Source: Actinomadura pelletieri DSM 43383
GTDB lineage: Bacteria > Actinomycetota > Actinomycetes > Streptosporangiales > Streptosporangiaceae
Length of the DNA stretch: 64,000 bases
Direction of reading: 5' to 3'
Assembly (NCBI RefSeq): GCF_003634705.1
Contig: NZ_RBWU01000004.1
Span: 62,001-126,000 of the forward strand
The notes under the pieces are model-generated. The model was not told the origin of the DNA and did not search any database. It saw only the letters and a program-made list of their open reading frames with translations. Positions 52,654-60,577 of the stretch are shown here, piece by piece. Numbering within the stretch: the stretch's first letter is position 1; each line of letters opens with the position of its first letter. The position numbers and the translations under genes were made by a program.

Positions 52654-53622
52654 ATGGTCGTACACACTGCGGGATTCCTGGAGGACAGCCGCCGCTACCT
52701 GTTCGACGACGGGCAGTTGCGCGGAGTCTACGAACGGCTCGGCGCGGGAGAGACCCGCCGGGGGCTCGACGTCGGCTGCGGCACGGGACACTTCACCAGG
52801 ATCGTCGCCGCCCTGTGCCCGGAGGGCCGGTGGTACGGCGTCGACCTCGACGGGCCCGTCCTCGCCCATGCGGCGAGGTCGGTGGACGCCCCTCTCCGGC
52901 CCGCCCCTCTCCGGCCCGCCTATCTCCGGGCCGACGGAGGGCGGCTGCCCTTTCGCGACGGGACGTTCGACACGACGAGCTGCCACTTCCTGCTGTCGCG
53001 GATCAGCGCGCGCAAGGTCTCCGAGGTCCTCCGGGAGATGGCGCGGGTGACGGATCCGGGCGGCCGACTGATCTTCGTGGAACCCTGCCTCGGGCTCACG
53101 TCCGTGCACTTCGCCGGCGACGGCGAGGCGAGCCGGGCCCTCGAACGCGTCCGCCGTGCGAAGGCGGCCGTCGAACGCGGCGTCAACGACATCGACGAGA
53201 ACCTCCCGCTCCGGCTGCCCGGGCTCCTGAACGGTCTCGGCTACGACGTGGCGCACTGTGAGTTGCTGGCCGGAACCTGGTGGAGCGTCCTCCCCGATCA
53301 GCGGACACGCGAGGACCCGGAGTTCGAGCCCTGGCTGACCCGCCGCCACGAAGCGTTCGACAGGCCCAACGCGAGCACGACCCTCGGCCGGTTCGGGCGC
53401 CACGAGGGAGGCGCGGCGCCGCTCCGGCACGGGCCGGACCGGGCACCCGTCGCGGTGCGGAACGCCTACCGGCACGCGGGCGTGGAGGACGGAACGTTCG
53501 ACGCGGTCCAGACGGCCCGCGGCCGCGTGGCGGCGGCGGAACTCGCGGCGGGCGGGCGGCCCGCCGAACTGAGCCTGGAAGTGCTGCCCGTGCTGTGCGT
53601 CGCCGCCCGGCGGGCGTCGTGA
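52654..53622 (+). CDS. Class I SAM-dependent methyltransferase
   Basis: A 322-residue methyltransferase. Motif I is LDVGCGTGHFTRIV (38-51), the acidic motif is YGVDLDG and a later motif is LPFRDGTFDTTSCHFLLSRI; LREMARVTDPGGRLIFVEP is the typical post-motif strand. Between motif I and the LPF segment there is an in-frame 15-bp tandem repeat adding PLRPA units. The C-terminal ~110 residues are not family-typical. The substrate is unknown. ATG 52654 is preceded by GTGAGG. It overlaps the deacetylase gene (GTGA), so the two are coupled. Confidence 0.82.
   Translation: MVVHTAGFLEDSRRYLFDDGQLRGVYERLGAGETRRGLDVGCGTGHFTRIVAALCPEGRWYGVDLDGPVLAHAARSVDAPLRPAPLRPAYLRADGGRLPFRDGTFDTTSCHFLLSRISARKVSEVLREMARVTDPGGRLIFVEPCLGLTSVHFAGDGEASRALERVRRAKAAVERGVNDIDENLPLRLPGLLNGLGYDVAHCELLAGTWWSVLPDQRTREDPEFEPWLTRRHEAFDRPNASTTLGRFGRHEGGAAPLRHGPDRAPVAVRNAYRHAGVEDGTFDAVQTARGRVAAAELAAGGRPAELSLEVLPVLCVAARRAS
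52891..52920. repeat. 15-bp tandem repeat in the island methyltransferase
   Basis: CCTCTCCGGCCCGCC occurs twice head to tail, followed by a partial third copy (TATCTCCGG). It adds the PLRPA-PLRPA-YLR stretch to the protein. Confidence 0.92.
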
Positions 53623-54524
53623 GCGAGGTCGTCGTCCTGGTCGGGTTCGACTGCGACTGCCCGCGCGTCCAGTACGGCGTCTCCGGCGGCCAGGAGCACC
53701 TCCACCACACCGTGCTCGGCGTCATGGAGCGGCTCACCGGCCTTCTGCTGCGGGCGGGGGCGGGTCACACGTACTTCCTCAACGGGGGTTTCCTCGAACT
53801 CGCCCGGCACCTCGGCAGCGAGGCGCGGCTGGCGGCGGTGCTCGACGCGGACCCGGTGGAGGTGGGCGACCACGGCTACTCCCACCGGCCGTACATCCCG
53901 GTCGCCGGGCGTTCGGAGTACCGTCCGCTGGACGAGCCCGAGATCGAACTGGAGCTCCAACTGACCCGCCGGCTTCTGGAACGGGTGTGCTCGCGTCCGG
54001 TGGTCGGGGTGCGCACCCCCCTCGGGCACCCCGGCGGGCTGCGCGACCACGAAGCGATCACGGAGATCCTGAAACGGCAGGGCGTCCGTTACGTCTCGTC
54101 CGACCTGCGCGATCCCGACTCGCGGCCGCACGCGGCGCTGATTGACGACTCCGGCGCCGCCCGGCAGCCCTACCGTTACCGCAACGGCCTCCTGGAGATG
54201 CCGTCCCACGGCCACCACGACTCCCACTTCGAACGCGTCGCCCGCGCCGCCCCCGACCGCGCCGACGTCCACCGCCAGGCGTACGAGCACTACCGGCGGC
54301 TGATCGAGGACGCGGCGGCGCTCGCGGCCCGGCGCGCCGAGCCGGTCTACGTCGGCCTCGTGCTGCACCCGTCGAGCATCGCCTGGTACGACCCCGACTG
54401 CCGGGTACTCGACCGGCTCGTCGGGCCCGGCGGAGTCGACGGTCCGGTCCCCGTGACCTTCACGTCCTACCGGGCGGGCGCGGAGCATTCCGCGCGTCGC
54501 CGAACGACCCCCACCCGCCCGTGA
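53619..54524 (+). CDS. NodB-type polysaccharide deacetylase-like protein
   Basis: A 301-residue protein with the NodB-homology pattern. The aspartates GFDCDC (Asp11, Asp13) form motif 1, GDHGYSHRPY supplies the metal-binding His85 and His89 of motif 2, and GVRTPLGHPGG fits motif 3. Such enzymes remove N-acetyl or related acyl groups from sugars or nucleoside-like molecules. There is no signal peptide, so it should act in the cytoplasm, unlike cell-wall deacetylases. It begins with GTG overlapping the methyltransferase stop and its end overlaps the protease gene. Confidence 0.82.
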   Translation: MSEVVVLVGFDCDCPRVQYGVSGGQEHLHHTVLGVMERLTGLLLRAGAGHTYFLNGGFLELARHLGSEARLAAVLDADPVEVGDHGYSHRPYIPVAGRSEYRPLDEPEIELELQLTRRLLERVCSRPVVGVRTPLGHPGGLRDHEAITEILKRQGVRYVSSDLRDPDSRPHAALIDDSGAARQPYRYRNGLLEMPSHGHHDSHFERVARAAPDRADVHRQAYEHYRRLIEDAAALAARRAEPVYVGLVLHPSSIAWYDPDCRVLDRLVGPGGVDGPVPVTFTSYRAGAEHSARRRTTPTRP

Positions 54525-55537
54525 CCCGAGGAGGAGCATTGCCGCCGACCGACGAACAGTTCGGCCGCGCCGTGCGCGTCATCGCGAGACTTCCGATGCT
54601 CGCGACCGAGCGTGACCGGCAGGCGATCGTCATCGCGACCGGCTTCCGGTCGCTGCTCCCGGTCATCGACATCTCCGGGTCGCCGATCAGCGCGAGCACG
54701 ATGCTGCTCGACGCGCTCCGGCGGCGGGGTCGCCTCCCGGACGGGCGGACCGCGTTCGCGGCGTTCCTCACCGCCCTCGCCGAGATGATGGAGGGGGCGG
54801 TCGCCGACGAGCTGGTGGCGATCGTCGAGGACGTGGGCGAGCCCACGCCGATCACGGTTCCCGGTGCCGACCTGCCGCCGCAGCCGCCGGAAGAGAAGAT
54901 CATCGGCACGAACACGCTACGGCCGGTCGAGTTCCTCCGGCTCGGCGCGCGGGCGGCCGAGTCGGTGGCCCGCCTCAGCGTGCGAGTCGGCGGTCGCGTC
55001 CGTTACGGCACCTGTTTCCTGCTCGACGGCGGTGTCATCGTCACGAACAACCATGTGCTGGCGGACGCGGAGGCGTGCCGTCACGCACGCGCGGAGTTCA
55101 ACCTGCTGGAGGAGACGGAGGTGAACGGCGACGGCGTCTGGTCCTACCGGCTGGACCCCGACCGGTACTTCGTCACCGACACGCGGTTCGATCTCAGCGT
55201 GGTGGCCATCGTGGACGCGGCGAACCGTGAGATCGCGACACGACTGTCGACGCGACCGCTCACCGTGGGGGACCGGGTCAACATCGTCCAGCATCCCCAG
55301 GGCGGCTTCAAACAGGTGTCCCTGCAGAACAACCAGGTGACCTATGTCGACGCCGTGCGCGTGCAGTACCGGACGACGACCATGCCCGGGTCGTCCGGTT
55401 CCCCCGTCTTCGACGACGACTGGAACGTTGCGGCGGTGCATTGCCGCGGCGGCCACCTCCAGCGGGGAAGTCGGCAAGAGGTGGTCTTCACCAACGAGGG
55501 GACGCTGTCGTCCGCTCTGGCGAAACTGCTGCCCTAG
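54521..55537 (+). CDS. Cytoplasmic trypsin-like protease with N-terminal helical (EAD-like) domain
   Basis: A 338-residue protein without a signal peptide. Residues ~10-105 are helical (FGRAVRVIARLPMLATERDRQ, later TAFAAFLTALAEMMEGAVADEL) and resemble the effector-associated domains that pair effectors with NTPase sensors in bacterial conflict systems. After a proline-rich linker comes a trypsin-like peptidase with His178 (TNNHVL), Asp224 (RFDLSVV) and Ser292 (PGSSGSPVFD). A protease kept in the cytoplasm must be held inactive, so it is the likely effector of the neighbouring NACHT protein. GTG 54521 overlaps the previous stop; TTG 54539 with GAGGAGG upstream is an alternative start. Confidence 0.8.
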   Translation: MTRGGALPPTDEQFGRAVRVIARLPMLATERDRQAIVIATGFRSLLPVIDISGSPISASTMLLDALRRRGRLPDGRTAFAAFLTALAEMMEGAVADELVAIVEDVGEPTPITVPGADLPPQPPEEKIIGTNTLRPVEFLRLGARAAESVARLSVRVGGRVRYGTCFLLDGGVIVTNNHVLADAEACRHARAEFNLLEETEVNGDGVWSYRLDPDRYFVTDTRFDLSVVAIVDAANREIATRLSTRPLTVGDRVNIVQHPQGGFKQVSLQNNQVTYVDAVRVQYRTTTMPGSSGSPVFDDDWNVAAVHCRGGHLQRGSRQEVVFTNEGTLSSALAKLLP

Positions 55538-55553
55538 CGGTGGAGGGTGACCG

Positions 55554-56498
55554 TTGGCCCGTGTACTGGTCAGTCCGGTGGACACGTCGTCGGGGCTCAA
55601 CGTCGTGCGCGGTCTCCGTGCCGCCCACGACGTCCACGTGACGGGCCTGTCCCGGACCGGGCGCCACGCGGCCCGCGCCTTCTGCGACCGGTTGGTCGTC
55701 GTTCCCGACGGGCGGGAGCGCATGGCCCACATCCGGGACGAGTGCCGGGCCGGTCGCGTCGACGTCGTGCACCCCGGGCACTCGACGGACCTGCTCGCGT
55801 TGTCCGAACTGGCCCGCCGGGAACACGGCGTCCGGACGCGGACGCTGCTGCCACCGCCCGAGGTCGTGGAGCTGTGCGGCGACAAGCTCCGGTTGGGCGA
55901 GGCGCTGACCGGCCACGGGATCGGCGCCGTCGCGACGCGTCCACTCGACGCCGCCGAGGTCGACGGCACCGGCATCCCGGTCCCGGCCTTCGTCAAGCCG
56001 CGGTACGGGACGGGCTCGGTGGGCGCCGCGGTCGTGTGGGACCGTGCCGATCTGCCGGTCCTGGCCCGTGGCGGCGCCGCGATGGTCGTCCAGCCGCTGC
56101 TGCGCGGCACTGAGGTCACCGTGGACTACCTCGCCGGTCATGACGGAGACCTGGTCGCGTTCATGCCGCGGGCGCGGCTGCGCGTCGCGGCGGGCAAGAC
56201 GGTCGTCGGCCGGACCCTTCCGGCGCGCGACTTCCGTGACCTGGTCACCGCCGTGATCACGGCGCTCGGGCTGCGCGGGGCCGGGAACATCCAGGCCTTC
56301 ACGTCCCCCGAGGGGCCCGTCGTCACCGATGTCAATCCGCGGTTCGCCGCCGGCGGGCTGATGCTGTCGGCCGCGGCCGGGGTGAACCTGCCGCTGCTGG
56401 CCACCCGCCTGGTCATGAGCGCGTCCGTCACCGTGCCGGACCCGCGGGCCGGGGTGGAGATGTACCGGTACGAGACCGAAGTGTTCCACTACCCGTGA
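55554..56498 (+). CDS. ATP-grasp ligase-like protein
   Basis: A 314-residue ATP-grasp enzyme of the carbamoyl-phosphate-synthase-like group. The N-terminal pre-ATP-grasp domain starts ARVLVSPVDTSSGLNVVRGLR. ATP-binding segments are PAFVKPRYGTGSVGAAVVW and VQPLLRGTEVTVDYLAG; the metal-binding end is VTDVNPRFAAGG. These enzymes activate a carboxylate with ATP and join it to an amine or thiol. The substrate is unknown. The start is TTG with GGAGG seven bases upstream. It lies 16 bp after the protease gene and 12 bp before the NACHT gene. Confidence 0.85.
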   Translation: MARVLVSPVDTSSGLNVVRGLRAAHDVHVTGLSRTGRHAARAFCDRLVVVPDGRERMAHIRDECRAGRVDVVHPGHSTDLLALSELARREHGVRTRTLLPPPEVVELCGDKLRLGEALTGHGIGAVATRPLDAAEVDGTGIPVPAFVKPRYGTGSVGAAVVWDRADLPVLARGGAAMVVQPLLRGTEVTVDYLAGHDGDLVAFMPRARLRVAAGKTVVGRTLPARDFRDLVTAVITALGLRGAGNIQAFTSPEGPVVTDVNPRFAAGGLMLSAAAGVNLPLLATRLVMSASVTVPDPRAGVEMYRYETEVFHYP

Positions 56499-56510
56499 GG
56501 AGGGCGATCC

Positions 56511-59447
56511 GTGGTCCTCGAGGACGATCTGCGGGAGCGGATCCTCAACGTTCCGCACATCTCGCGCACCACCACGCGCGAGGCGCTGCTGCTGCGCCTT
56601 CCGCGCCGGCTCGCCGAGCGGGTGCCGCTGGCGGAGACCGCGCGTGTCTTCGCCGAGAAGCTGGCGCAGGCGGTCGTCGAGGCCGACCGCTGGCGCCACG
56701 GCGAGAACGTCCGCGCGCTCGAGGCCGCGTGCCATGACCTGAGCGGAGCACCGGAGGAGACGTCGGCCCGGCCCTCCTCCCTCTCCGCCCCGATGTCGCG
56801 ATACCTGTCGACGCTCGCCGACGAACTGCACCACGTGGAGCTGTCGCACATCCTCGCGCAGGGGCTGGTCGAGGTGCAGCTCGCCACCGTCTACTGCCGA
56901 CTGAGCTGCGACGCGGCGATCAGCGTCCGCGTCCGGGACGGCGACATAGCGGAATGGCGGATCCGGAAGAGGACCGCGTCGGGGAGCACCGAGGAATGGG
57001 CCGCGCCGACCCTGCGGGAACCGGCACTGTCCCGGCTCCTGGACCGGATCCGGGACGAGATCTTCCACCGGCGGTTCCAGCGTCCCACGGAGCGGTTGCC
57101 GGTGGTGGCGCGTCCGCTGTCCGCCGACGGGGTCCTGCACCACTACTATCCCCTGTCGCCGTTGGAGGCGGCCTCCCTCGTCGACCATCTGATCATCGTG
57201 GGCGAGGCGGGCAGCGGGAAGAGCACGGTCACCAGGTACCTGGCCTACACCCTCGCCCAGCGGGCTCTCGGCCGGCCGGTCGCGACACGGGAACTGCTGT
57301 CCGTCGACCGGACGCTCGTGCCGATCTACATCCGGATCGCCGACTTCACGCACTGGGCCGTCAAGCAGAACATCACCCGCGACATCGGCACCGACCACCT
57401 GCTCGACTACGTCGCGGAACAGTTCGCCGGGGACGACGCGATCCGCGACGCGTTGGAGGGCGCGCTGAACGCCGGTGAGGCGTGGCTCATCTTCGACGGG
57501 CTGGACGAGTCCCGCGGCTCGGCCGCCCTGAACGCGAACCTGGAGGAGCGCTACCGCCGGATGACCCGGCTGGTGAACCTGGTGGCGGCGCGGGGTTCGC
57601 GCGTGCTGCTGACCTCCCGTCCCTTCGCCACCGGCGAGTACGGCCAACCCCTGTTCGCCGCGGGCTTCGTCTCGGTCGACCTGTGCGGCATGGCGGACCA
57701 CGAGATCGAGTTCTACTGCCGCCGCACCCTGTCCGCCATCGGCTGCCGTCCCGCCGACGTGGACCGGCACTGGACGCAGCTACGCCGGTGGATCGACCGC
57801 GTGGACGCCGACTTCAAACGGCGGGCCCTGTTCGTCACGCTCCTGTGCCTGGTCGAGTACCGCCACGGGGTCGCCAACCTCACCGCAAGCCGCGTCGACC
57901 TGTTGAGACAGGCGTACGAACTCATGGTCTGGCGCTGGCCCGACAACAAACGCTCGGTCGGCGGCACCGGGAAGGAGCTGCCGTACTCGGTGAACGACGC
58001 CCGGCTGAACTCCGCGCTGGAGGTGGTGGCCTTCGAGACGCTCGCCCACGAACCGTCGTGGGACACCGGCTCCGACACCGAGGACGACATCGACAAGGGC
58101 CGGTTCTACCGGGAGCTGGACGTCTTCCGCGAGCAGATGTTCGAGGTCCTGGAGTTCCTCATCGAGGACTCCGGGCTCCTCCGGGTCGTCGGCCCCAAGT
58201 CGCTGCGGTTCAGCTTCCGGATCATCCAGGAGTTCCTCGCCGCCACACATGTGGCGGACACCGGCCGCTTCACCGAGCTGCTGGGCCTCGCCGCCGAACA
58301 GACCGGCCCGTGGGCCGAGACGCTCTCGCTTCTGGCCGAGATGTTGAGTTCCGACGACGACCGTTCCTGGGTGAACAAGCTGATCGACGCCGCCGTGACC
58401 ACGGTGCGGGAGAAACCCGACCACGCCGACAGTGCCGCCTGGGTCCTCGGCCGGTTGTTGCGCGACGAGAAGAGCGCGCGCATGTCGGCGGAGTACGCCG
58501 GCACGGTCCGGGAGATGCTGACCGGGGTGCTGGTCTCCCCGGCGCTCAACGCCGACCAGCGCGACGACGTCGGACGGGCGCTGTCCATCGTCGGTGACCG
58601 GCGGCCCGGGGTCGGTGTGCGGGCGGGCGTGCCGGATTTGGAATGGGTCGACGTGCCCGGCGGGCGCGTCCGGCTGGGCCTTGAGGAGGAGGCGTTCGCC
58701 GAGGCGCTGCGGCTCGGTGGCAGCCGCGAGTTCCTCGCTCCGGAGACACCCTCCTACGAGATCTCGCTGGACGGTTTCCGTATCTCCAAGCACCCCGTCA
58801 CGGCGGCCCAGTACGCGGCCTTCTGGGCGGACGAGGGCGGCGCGTCCGACGAACGCTGGTGGGAGGCGGGAGGGTGGCCGATCTCGTCCGGGCCGCCCGT
58901 CGTGCCACCGGCCGAACGCAACCATCCGGCGACCGAGGTCTCCTGGTACGAGGCGATGGCGTTCGCCAGATGGCTCTCGGACCGGCTGGGGCTTCAGGTC
59001 TCCCTGCCGACGGAGGCGCAGTGGGAGTACGCGGCGCGCTGGGGCGGGCCGGCCGCGAACGTGCCGCCGGGCGACGCCCTGTGGTGCAACGGCCACGCGA
59101 CCGGGCTGGGCAGGCCGAACGCGGTGGGGATCTTCGGGGAGAACGGGCTGGGCGCCGCCGACATGATCGGCAACGTGTGGGAGTGGTGCACGTCGGCGTA
59201 CACCGACGACTCCGGCCGCGTGTTCGGGTACCCGTACGACCCGGACGACGGCCGGGAGTCCCTCTCGCTTTCGGACACGTGCTACCGGGTCGTCCGCGGT
59301 GGTTCCTACACCAACGTCGACTTCATGCTCCGCCCGACCGTGCGCGGCCACGACCGGCCGGACTTCCGTGCCCGACGGCAGGGATTCCGGCTGGTGTGCT
59401 CCCTCGCGGCCGAGACGACGGGTTCAGTCGATGGAACGCCGACCTGA
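56511..59447 (+). CDS. NACHT-type NTPase fused to an FGE/sulfatase-modifying-factor fold
   Basis: A 978-residue protein. Residues ~1-75 are a helical domain like the one on the neighbouring protease (ILNVPHISRTTTREALLLRL). Residues ~200-520 are a NACHT-type NTPase with Walker A GEAGSGKS (231-238), Walker B WLIFDGLDES (~324-333) and a sensor-like LLTSRPFA; a helical region follows to ~700. Residues ~705-965 are a formylglycine-generating-enzyme fold: LEWVDVPGGRVRLG, SLDGFRISKHPVTAAQYAAFW, LPTEAQWEYAARWGG, GNVWEWCTSAY and RGGSY. The two catalytic cysteines expected after RGGSY are absent (TNVDFMLRPTVRGHD follows), so this end is probably a binding or sensing module. GTG 56511 has GAGGAGG upstream. 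The 3' end overlaps the convergent epimerase gene by 24 bp. Confidence 0.85.
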   Translation: MVLEDDLRERILNVPHISRTTTREALLLRLPRRLAERVPLAETARVFAEKLAQAVVEADRWRHGENVRALEAACHDLSGAPEETSARPSSLSAPMSRYLSTLADELHHVELSHILAQGLVEVQLATVYCRLSCDAAISVRVRDGDIAEWRIRKRTASGSTEEWAAPTLREPALSRLLDRIRDEIFHRRFQRPTERLPVVARPLSADGVLHHYYPLSPLEAASLVDHLIIVGEAGSGKSTVTRYLAYTLAQRALGRPVATRELLSVDRTLVPIYIRIADFTHWAVKQNITRDIGTDHLLDYVAEQFAGDDAIRDALEGALNAGEAWLIFDGLDESRGSAALNANLEERYRRMTRLVNLVAARGSRVLLTSRPFATGEYGQPLFAAGFVSVDLCGMADHEIEFYCRRTLSAIGCRPADVDRHWTQLRRWIDRVDADFKRRALFVTLLCLVEYRHGVANLTASRVDLLRQAYELMVWRWPDNKRSVGGTGKELPYSVNDARLNSALEVVAFETLAHEPSWDTGSDTEDDIDKGRFYRELDVFREQMFEVLEFLIEDSGLLRVVGPKSLRFSFRIIQEFLAATHVADTGRFTELLGLAAEQTGPWAETLSLLAEMLSSDDDRSWVNKLIDAAVTTVREKPDHADSAAWVLGRLLRDEKSARMSAEYAGTVREMLTGVLVSPALNADQRDDVGRALSIVGDRRPGVGVRAGVPDLEWVDVPGGRVRLGLEEEAFAEALRLGGSREFLAPETPSYEISLDGFRISKHPVTAAQYAAFWADEGGASDERWWEAGGWPISSGPPVVPPAERNHPATEVSWYEAMAFARWLSDRLGLQVSLPTEAQWEYAARWGGPAANVPPGDALWCNGHATGLGRPNAVGIFGENGLGAADMIGNVWEWCTSAYTDDSGRVFGYPYDPDDGRESLSLSDTCYRVVRGGSYTNVDFMLRPTVRGHDRPDFRARRQGFRLVCSLAAETTGSVDGTPT

Positions 59448-60545
59448 CGCCGGTTCGGCGTTCGGCGGGCGCGTCTCGCGCAACACGTCCAACGCGCGGT
59501 CGAGGATCTCGTGCCACCCGGTCGCGCGGTAGGGAAGGTCGAACGGCCCGGCGCGCCGGACCCGGGCGATGGCGGCGGCGATCCCGGCGGAGTCGGTGCC
59601 GGCCACGACGGCGATGCCCCGGTCGATGAGGTCGCCGTTCCCGGAGAAGGCGCGGACCAGGACCGAACGCCTCCCGAGTATCGCGGCCTCCCGCGGCATC
59701 GTCCCGGAGTCGGTGACGAGGAACGGGGCCGCGGCGACGAGCCGCCAGGTCTCCCGTGGCGTGCGGCCGTCGCGCGGTTCGACGTGCCCGGGAACCGGTC
59801 CCATGGTCTCCAGCAGCCGCCTGAGCTGCGGCGTCAACAGAAGCACCGCGCGTTGCCGCTGCTCGGCCAGGGCCTCGAAGACGGCGGTGACGACCTCCGG
59901 CCGCAGCGTCCAGCTCTTGTGCAGCGTCAGCACCGCGGGCGCGTCGCGGACGCCGGGAGTGGGGACGCCGGCGGCCGGGCCCGCCATGGCCACCTGGCGT
60001 CGGACGAACCCGAGGTGCGGATCGTCGAAGACCAGCACCGGCGCGCCGGGCCGGGCCACGTGCAGGCCGGCGGCGGCGGACTCGCTCCAGCAGACCAGGA
60101 CGTCCGCGTGCTTTACCACGGCCCGCCGGATCTCCGACTCCCGATGGCCCGGCGTCCGGGAGCCGAGACCGGCCTCGGCGTAGACCAACGGCAGTCCCGC
60201 CCGGACGGCGGCCCGCGCGCCGAGGAGCGTGCTGCGCGTGTCGCCCATGACCAGGACCGCGCGGGGGCCGCCCGAGGCGGCCGACCGGGTGACCACCGCG
60301 TCGTGGACCTCCTCGACGGTGGGGTCCCCGCCGGAGCCTCCGGAACGGGGTACGACATCGACGTCGACGCCCAGATCGGTGCGGGGCAGGGCGGCGAGTT
60401 CGGGATCATAATGCTGCCCTGTGTCGAGCAGAACGAGCCGGTCGACCCGCGACGCGTTACCCCGCAGGTCCTCCTGCATGGCCGCGCACTTGATGATCTG
60501 TGGGCGCGTACCGACCACCGCCACGATGGTCCACTTCTCGTCCAT
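59424..60545 (-). CDS. Divergent UDP-GlcNAc 2-epimerase-like protein
   Basis: A 373-residue protein of the non-hydrolysing UDP-GlcNAc 2-epimerase (WecB) fold. Matching parts are VVGTRPQIIKCAAM, LLDTGQHYD, VMGDTRSTLLGARAAVRAG, VYAEAGLGSRTPGHRESEIRR and LVTDSGTMPREAAILGRRSVLVR. Key positions differ from true epimerases: GTRPE reads GTRPQ, the T.HRREN stretch reads LTLHKSWTL, and DSGG reads DSGT. It may act on another substrate or only bind. ATG 60545 is the likely start, ten codons inside the open frame. It runs opposite to the operon and is divergent from the following gene over only ~32 bp. Confidence 0.75.
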   Translation of the reverse strand: MDEKWTIVAVVGTRPQIIKCAAMQEDLRGNASRVDRLVLLDTGQHYDPELAALPRTDLGVDVDVVPRSGGSGGDPTVEEVHDAVVTRSAASGGPRAVLVMGDTRSTLLGARAAVRAGLPLVYAEAGLGSRTPGHRESEIRRAVVKHADVLVCWSESAAAGLHVARPGAPVLVFDDPHLGFVRRQVAMAGPAAGVPTPGVRDAPAVLTLHKSWTLRPEVVTAVFEALAEQRQRAVLLLTPQLRRLLETMGPVPGHVEPRDGRTPRETWRLVAAAPFLVTDSGTMPREAAILGRRSVLVRAFSGNGDLIDRGIAVVAGTDSAGIAAAIARVRRAGPFDLPYRATGWHEILDRALDVLRETRPPNAEPASGRRSID

Positions 60546-60577
60546 CGGCGCCGCCCTTGTCGGATGGAGGATCACGG

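Noticed and set aside
58624-59447. FGE domain as the variable protein of a diversity-generating retroelement
   Set aside because: I found no reverse transcriptase gene and no template repeat near it in this window.
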